A stretch of 18,305 bases of DNA from DATARH01 sp036273175. GTDB lineage: Bacteria; Pseudomonadota; Alphaproteobacteria; ATCC43930; CGMCC-115725. Location: positions 1-18,305 of the forward strand of contig DASUIE010000169.1 of NCBI GenBank assembly GCA_036273175.1, in the 5' to 3' direction. This document shows positions 14,430 to 18,305 of the stretch, one piece after another. Below the pieces are notes generated by a model, which worked only from the letters and a program-made list of their open reading frames with translations, had not been told where the DNA came from and did not search any database. The stretch's first letter is position 1. Each line of letters begins with the position of its first letter. A program made the position numbers and the translations under genes.

Positions 14430-15013
14430 CCGCGCTGATCCTCGCCGCCGCGATCGGCTACATCCTCGGCTCGGTTCCCTGGGGTCTCCTACTGACGCGC
14501 CTCTGCGGCTACGGCGACATCCGCGCGATCGGCTCGGGCAATATCGGCGCGACCAATGTGCTGCGTACCGGCAGCAAGGCGCTCGCCGCGGCGACGCTGG
14601 CGCTCGACCTGTTGAAAGGCGTCGCCGCGGTGCTGATCGGCGCGCTCTGGGGACCGGCGGCGGCGCTCGCCGCGGCGGCGGCGGTCGTGCTCGGCCACAT
14701 GTTCCCTGTCTGGCTCGGGTTTCGCGGCGGCAAGGGAGCGGCGACGGCGCTCGGTGTGCTGTTCGCGCTCGCCTGGCCGATCGCCCTCGTCGCGGTGGCA
14801 CTGTGGCTCTCGGTCGCGGCGCTGTCCCGCTATCAGTCCCTCGCCGCGCTGGTCGCCACCGCGGCAACGGCGGTCATCGCCGGAATTACGGTCTCCGGCG
14901 CCCGGGCCTGGCTGATCGTCGCGTTGGCGATCCTCGTGATCCTGCGCCACCACGAAAATATCCGCCGCCTGATCGGCGGGACCGAAAACCGCATCTCGTT
15001 TTCAAAAAGCTAG
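14426..15013 (+). CDS. plsY: Glycerol-3-phosphate acyltransferase PlsY, 195 aa
   Basis: Moves the acyl group from acyl-phosphate (made by PlsX) to glycerol 3-phosphate, giving lysophosphatidic acid. It is an inner-membrane protein with about five helices. All three cytosolic motifs are there: SGNIGATNVLRTGSK, GHMFPVWLGFRGGKGAAT and the C-terminal RHHENIRRLIGGTENRI. Length of 195 is normal. The ATG overlaps the pyrC stop codon (ATGA), so translation is coupled to pyrC. This links phospholipid synthesis to the pyrimidine operon. The stop at 15011-15013 is followed directly by the ribH remnant. Confidence 0.96.
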   Translation: MTALILAAAIGYILGSVPWGLLLTRLCGYGDIRAIGSGNIGATNVLRTGSKALAAATLALDLLKGVAAVLIGALWGPAAALAAAAAVVLGHMFPVWLGFRGGKGAATALGVLFALAWPIALVAVALWLSVAALSRYQSLAALVATAATAVIAGITVSGARAWLIVALAILVILRHHENIRRLIGGTENRISFSKS

Positions 15014-15030
15014 CGGGAAGCCCGCGCGGC

Positions 15031-15219
15031 ACGTTCGACGATGCGAGGCGCGTGGCCTTCGTGCAGGCGTGCTGGCACAAGGAAATCGTCGACCGCTGCC
15101 GGATGTCGTTCACGGCCGGGATCGCCAAATACGGCTACGGCGAGGGCGACATCGATTTCTACGAAGTGCCCGGCTCGTTCGAAATTCCCCTGCATGCCCA
15201 GCTTTTGGCGGCTACGTAA
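15031..15219 (+). pseudogene. ribH: Truncated 6,7-dimethyl-8-ribityllumazine synthase (RibH2-type) remnant
   Basis: About 62 in-frame codons match the N-terminal part of lumazine synthase, the riboflavin-pathway enzyme. VAFVQACWHKEIVDRC corresponds to the first strand and substrate Trp loop (the Trp-His pattern is that of the RibH2 type). DIDFYEVPGSFEIPLHAQLLAA is the second strand and the PGSFEIP active-site segment. The frame then hits TAA at 15217. A complete RibH is about 140-160 residues, so the catalytic histidine and the GG.(Y/T)xH segment are missing. The N-terminus also has no ATG; GTG 15052 is the nearest usual start codon. Codon use looks like its neighbours, so decay is recent or the piece is still under selection. 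The stretch lies between plsY and dprA, where related genomes normally have nothing else. A truncated gene or an assembly join are both possible. Confidence 0.8.
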
Positions 15220-15233
15220 GGCTTCAAACCGGT

Positions 15234-15269
15234 AGGGCAATGCTTTAAGTCTTCGCCCTTAAGTTGCCT
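15234..15269 (+). repeat. Imperfect inverted repeat between ribH remnant and dprA
   Basis: Arms at 15234-15249 (AGGGCAATGCTTTAAG) and 15258-15269 (CTTAAGTTGCCT) pair with a few bulges around an 8-nt loop. AT-richer than the surroundings. It lacks a T tract and so is not a clear terminator. It lies at the point where ribH similarity ends. Confidence 0.4.
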
Positions 15270-15273
15270 CCTC

Positions 15274-15278
15274 GGAGA
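15274..15278 (+). promoter_or_regulatory. GGAGA ribosome binding site for dprA
   Basis: Purine-rich GGAGA lies 7 nt before the CTG at 15286 and is far from the next usable start codon (GTG 15361), which argues that translation begins at the CTG. Confidence 0.45.
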
Positions 15279-15285
15279 GACCGTC

Positions 15286-16407
15286 CTGCCCCTTCGCCAG
15301 CTCGGACCGCAAGAGCGCCTCGACTGGCTGCGCCTCAGCCGTACCGAGACGATCGGACCGGTGTCTTTCTACGCCCTGCTGCGCCGCTTCGGCTCGGCGG
15401 GCGAGGCGCTGGCGCAGCTTCCCCGGCTCGGCCGGCGCGGTCTGACGGCGGCGCCGCGGGCCGCGGCCGAGCGCGAGCTTGCCGCGCTGGAGCGGGTCGG
15501 CGCGGACATCCTGTGCTGGGGCGAGCCCGGCTATCCAACCGCCCTCGCCGCCGTCGAGGACGCGCCGCCGGTACTGACCGTGCTCGGCAACCCGGACCTC
15601 CTGCGGCGACCGATGGTCGCGGTGGTCGGCGCCCGCAACGCCTCGGCCAACGGACGCCGGCTCGCGCACGATCTGGCCGCCGGGCTCGGCGAGGCGGGGA
15701 TCGTCGTCGTCTCGGGGATGGCGCGCGGCATCGACGCGGCCGGACACGCCGGCGCCCTGGCGACGGGGACGGCTGCGGTCGTCGCCGGCGGGGTCGATAT
15801 TGTCTACCCGCAGGAAAACCGCGGCCTCTATCAGGCCCTCGCGGAGCGCGGCGCCGTCGTCGCCGAGCTGCCGCTCGGCACCGAGCCGCGGGCGCGCCAT
15901 TTCCCGCGCCGCAACCGCATCATCTCGGGGATGTCGCTCGGGGTCGTCGTGGTCGAGGCGGCGGCGCGCTCCGGCTCGCTGATCACCGCCCGGTTCGCGC
16001 TCGAACAGGGCCGCGAGGTGTTCGCCGTCCCGGGTTCGCCGCTCGACCCGCGCTGCCGCGGCGTCAACGACCTGCTGCGCGGCGGCGCGACCTTGACCGA
16101 GAACGCAGCCGACGTGATCGCTCAGCTCGGTCCGCTTCTCCACGGCGCCGCGCCGCTTCCACCGGCCCCGGGGCGGGCCCCTCGCCTCCCCCTCGCGGCG
16201 CCGGCAATGCCCCCGCCGGCGCCTCCCGTTCCAGCCGAAAGCGACCTCGACATACTGGTCGAAAGGCTGGGGCCGTCCCCGGTCGCGGTTGACGAACTGG
16301 TGCGCCAATGCCAATTGTCAGCCGCCGCAATCGCCACGCTGCTGCTGGAATTGGAACTTGCCGGCCGCATCGAGCGTCACCCCGGCAACCTGGTATCCCT
16401 CCGCTAA
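15286..16407 (+). CDS. dprA: DNA-processing protein DprA, 373 aa, probable CTG start
   Basis: Binds incoming single-stranded DNA and loads RecA during transformation; also found in non-competent bacteria. An N-terminal helical (SAM-like) region is followed by the Rossmann-like DprA core: VAVVGARNASANGRRLAHDL, VVSGMARGIDAAGHAGALAT, then FPRRNRIISGMSLGVVVVEA with the conserved RRNR, and GSLITARFALEQGREVFAVPG. A C-terminal winged helix (LDILVERLGPSPVAVDELVR... to GNLVSLR) completes the standard architecture. Homology begins at LPLRQLGPQERLDWLRLSRT, but no ATG, GTG or TTG precedes this in frame after the TAA at 15217. CTG at 15286, with GGAGA at 15274-15278, is the best start. GTG at 15361 would remove 25 conserved residues. 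Gene is followed by topA 36 nt later. Confidence 0.93.
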   Translation: MPLRQLGPQERLDWLRLSRTETIGPVSFYALLRRFGSAGEALAQLPRLGRRGLTAAPRAAAERELAALERVGADILCWGEPGYPTALAAVEDAPPVLTVLGNPDLLRRPMVAVVGARNASANGRRLAHDLAAGLGEAGIVVVSGMARGIDAAGHAGALATGTAAVVAGGVDIVYPQENRGLYQALAERGAVVAELPLGTEPRARHFPRRNRIISGMSLGVVVVEAAARSGSLITARFALEQGREVFAVPGSPLDPRCRGVNDLLRGGATLTENAADVIAQLGPLLHGAAPLPPAPGRAPRLPLAAPAMPPPAPPVPAESDLDILVERLGPSPVAVDELVRQCQLSAAAIATLLLELELAGRIERHPGNLVSLR

Positions 16408-16443
16408 GCTCTTGTTAGCGCTTCGTTGCATTGAAATGTGGGC

Positions 16444-18305
16444 ATGAACGTCGTCATCGTTGAATCGCCGGCCAAGGCGAAGACCATCAACAAGTATCTC
16501 GGCCGCGACTACAAGGTGGTGGCGAGCTATGGCCATGTCCGCGACCTGCCGGCGAAGGACGGCTCGGTGCGCCCCGACAGCGATTTCGAGATGTCGTGGG
16601 AGGTCGACGGCAAGTCCGAAAAGCACATGAAGGATATCGCCGCGGCGCTGCGCGGCGCCGACCGCCTGTTCCTCGCCACCGACCCCGACCGCGAGGGCGA
16701 GGCGATTTCGTGGCACCTGCGCGAGGCCCTGCTGGCCCGCCGAGCCCTGAAGAAGGGTGTCGACGTCAAGCGCGTCGTGTTCAACGAGATCACCCGCAGC
16801 GCCGTAACCGACGCGTTCGAGCACCCGCGCGAGATCGACCTCGAACTGGTCGATGCCTATCTCGCCCGCCGCGCCCTCGACTATCTCGTCGGCTTCACGC
16901 TGTCGCCGGTGCTGTGGCGCAAGCTGCCCGGCAGCCGCTCGGCCGGGCGCGTGCAGTCGGTGGCCTTGCGCCTCGTCTGCGAGCGCGAGGCCGAGATCGA
17001 GGCCTTCAGGCCGCGCGAGTATTGGAGCGTCGAGGTCGAGTTCACGACCCCCGCCGGCGACAAGTTCACCGCCCACCTATCCGACCTCGACGGAAAGCGC
17101 CTCGACCGCTTCGCGCTCGACGACGAGGCCAAGGCGAAGGCCGCGGTCGCGACGATCGAGAATGCTGGCGAATTCGGCGTCGCCACCGTCGAGCGCCGCC
17201 AGACCCGCCGCAACCCGTTTCCGCCGTTCACGACCTCGACCTTGCAGCAGGAGGCCTCGCGCAAGCTCGGCTTCGGCGCGAGCCGGACGATGCGCATCGC
17301 CCAGCGGCTCTACGAGGGCATCGATCTCGCCGGCGAGACGGTCGGGCTCATCACCTATATGCGCACCGACGGCGTCGCCATCGCCGGCGAGGCTATCGCC
17401 GCCACGCGCCAGCTGATCGGCAAGGATTTCGGCGACCGCTATCTGCCCAGCTCCCCGCGCGTCTATCGCAGCCCCGCCAAGAACGCCCAGGAGGCGCACG
17501 AGGCGGTGCGGCCGACCGACCTCTTCCGCAAGCCGGCCGATGTCGCCGGCTATCTCGACGCCGACCAGCGCCGGCTCTACGAGCTGATCTGGAAGCGCAC
17601 GGTCGCCAGCCAGATGGAGAGCGCGGTGCTCGACCAGGTCTCGGTCGATATCGCCGACCGCACCGGCAAGACCCGGCTGCGCGCGACCGGCTCGACCGTG
17701 GTGTTCGACGGCTTCCTCAAGCTCTACCAGGAAGACCGCGACGATGTCGGCGCCGAGGACGAGGCCGACGGCCGCCGCCTGCCGGCGATGCAGGCGAAAG
17801 ACCGGCTCGGCCGCGGCAAGATCGACCCGAGCCAGCATTTCACCCAGCCGCCACCGCGCTACACCGAGGCGAGCCTCGTCAAGAAGCTCGAGGAGCTCGG
17901 GATCGGCCGCCCGTCGACCTATGCCTCGATCCTGCAGGTGCTCCAGGACCGCGACTATGTCGAGCTCGATAAGCGCCGCTTCGTGCCGCACGACCGGGGC
18001 CGCCTGGTCACCGCGTTCCTCACCAGCTTTTTCGAGCGCTACGTCGAATACGATTTCACCGCGAACCTCGAAAACCAGCTCGACGAGATCTCCGACGGCA
18101 AGATCGACTGGAAGGAGGTGTTGCGCAATTTCTGGCGCGACTTCTCCGGCGCGGTCGACGGCACCAAGGAGCTGACGATCAAGCAGGTGCTGACCGCGCT
18201 CGACGACGGGCTCGGCCGACATTTCTTCCCCGATGACGGGTCGGGCCGCGACCCGCGCGCCTGCCCCGGCTGCGGCGACGGGCGGCTGGCGCTGAAGCTG
18301 GGCAA
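16444..18305 (+). CDS. topA: DNA topoisomerase I, type IA, C-terminus cut by window edge
   Basis: Relaxes negative supercoils by cutting one DNA strand. 620 codons of a gene normally near 850-900 codons are visible. The TOPRIM domain opens with MNVVIVESPAKAKTINKYLG and has the acidic metal site TDPDREGE (Asp80, Asp82, Glu84). The strand-passage gate region contains the catalytic tyrosine Tyr305 in GLITYMRTDG, corresponding to Tyr319 of E. coli. Further blocks SAGRVQSVALRLV and RYTEASLVKKLEELGIGRPS are family signatures. The sequence ends just after the first CPGC of the C-terminal zinc ribbon. The ATG at 16444 is 36 nt after dprA, and the dprA-topA pairing is usual in alphaproteobacteria. Confidence 0.97.
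   Translation, partial: MNVVIVESPAKAKTINKYLGRDYKVVASYGHVRDLPAKDGSVRPDSDFEMSWEVDGKSEKHMKDIAAALRGADRLFLATDPDREGEAISWHLREALLARRALKKGVDVKRVVFNEITRSAVTDAFEHPREIDLELVDAYLARRALDYLVGFTLSPVLWRKLPGSRSAGRVQSVALRLVCEREAEIEAFRPREYWSVEVEFTTPAGDKFTAHLSDLDGKRLDRFALDDEAKAKAAVATIENAGEFGVATVERRQTRRNPFPPFTTSTLQQEASRKLGFGASRTMRIAQRLYEGIDLAGETVGLITYMRTDGVAIAGEAIAATRQLIGKDFGDRYLPSSPRVYRSPAKNAQEAHEAVRPTDLFRKPADVAGYLDADQRRLYELIWKRTVASQMESAVLDQVSVDIADRTGKTRLRATGSTVVFDGFLKLYQEDRDDVGAEDEADGRRLPAMQAKDRLGRGKIDPSQHFTQPPPRYTEASLVKKLEELGIGRPSTYASILQVLQDRDYVELDKRRFVPHDRGRLVTAFLTSFFERYVEYDFTANLENQLDEISDGKIDWKEVLRNFWRDFSGAVDGTKELTIKQVLTALDDGLGRHFFPDDGSGRDPRACPGCGDGRLALKLG

Noticed and set aside
12927..14867. A 646-residue minus-strand frame opposite pyrC and plsY
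   Set aside because: Low-complexity antisense shadow with no recognisable domain.
16318..18222. Minus-strand frames opposite topA (252 and 381 residues)
   Set aside because: Shadow frames of a topoisomerase gene with an intact catalytic Tyr and acidic triad.
1..18305. CRISPR arrays, IS elements, integrases, toxin-antitoxin or phage genes
   Set aside because: None seen; all frames with recognisable motifs are chromosomal core functions and no spaced repeats are visible.

Overview
The window is a gene-dense stretch of high-GC chromosome that looks alphaproteobacterial, most like the Rhodospirillales/Rhodospirillaceae end of the class. This rests on gene content and order: a ubiquinol-cytochrome c chaperone, YceD/DUF177, rpmF, plsX, fabH, ihfA, merR and tRNA-Pro run on the minus strand with bamE divergent. 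It also holds a potassium-independent H+-pyrophosphatase and a pyrB-pyrC-plsY-dprA-topA run on the plus strand. No phage, IS element, CRISPR array or defence cassette is visible. Nearly everything is core metabolism or housekeeping.

Layout. 1-854 (minus): N-terminal two thirds of a TrmA/RlmD-type Fe-S RNA methyltransferase, cut by the window edge. 941-2499 (plus): a coiled-coil protein of unknown function, a class I SAM methyltransferase and a very hydrophilic 80-residue protein with a perfect Shine-Dalgarno, ending at a strong bidirectional terminator. 2558-7949 (minus): one long run read from the chaperone through yceD, rpmF, plsX, fabH, ihfA and merR to tRNA-Pro(GGG) and a polysaccharide deacetylase. 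Internal promoters are predicted before ihfA and before the tRNA. 8063-8593 (plus): the lipoprotein BamE, divergent from that run. 8614-12089 (minus): hppA and an MFS transporter. 12178-18305 (plus): pyrB, pyrC and plsY overlapping by 4 nt each, a truncated ribH remnant, dprA, and topA cut by the right edge. No gene-free stretch exceeds about 135 bases.

The genes make functional sense together. PlsX (acyl-phosphate synthesis) and FabH (fatty acid initiation) sit in the rpmF-plsX-fabH arrangement, and PlsY, which uses the PlsX product, is in the pyrimidine operon 8 kb away. PyrB and the dihydroorotase-like PyrC form the second and third steps of UMP synthesis, but PyrC lacks the HxH metal motif. 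The chaperone serves the bc1 complex and HppA contributes proton-motive force. IHF-alpha, DprA and TopA act on DNA.

I did not find a convincing new biological system. The items most worth a second look are the decayed ribH fragment between plsY and dprA (in the same frame as dprA), the missing HxH motif in PyrC, the apparent CTG start of dprA, leaderless-looking promoters at pyrB and the RNA methyltransferase gene, and two unassigned small proteins near the left end.
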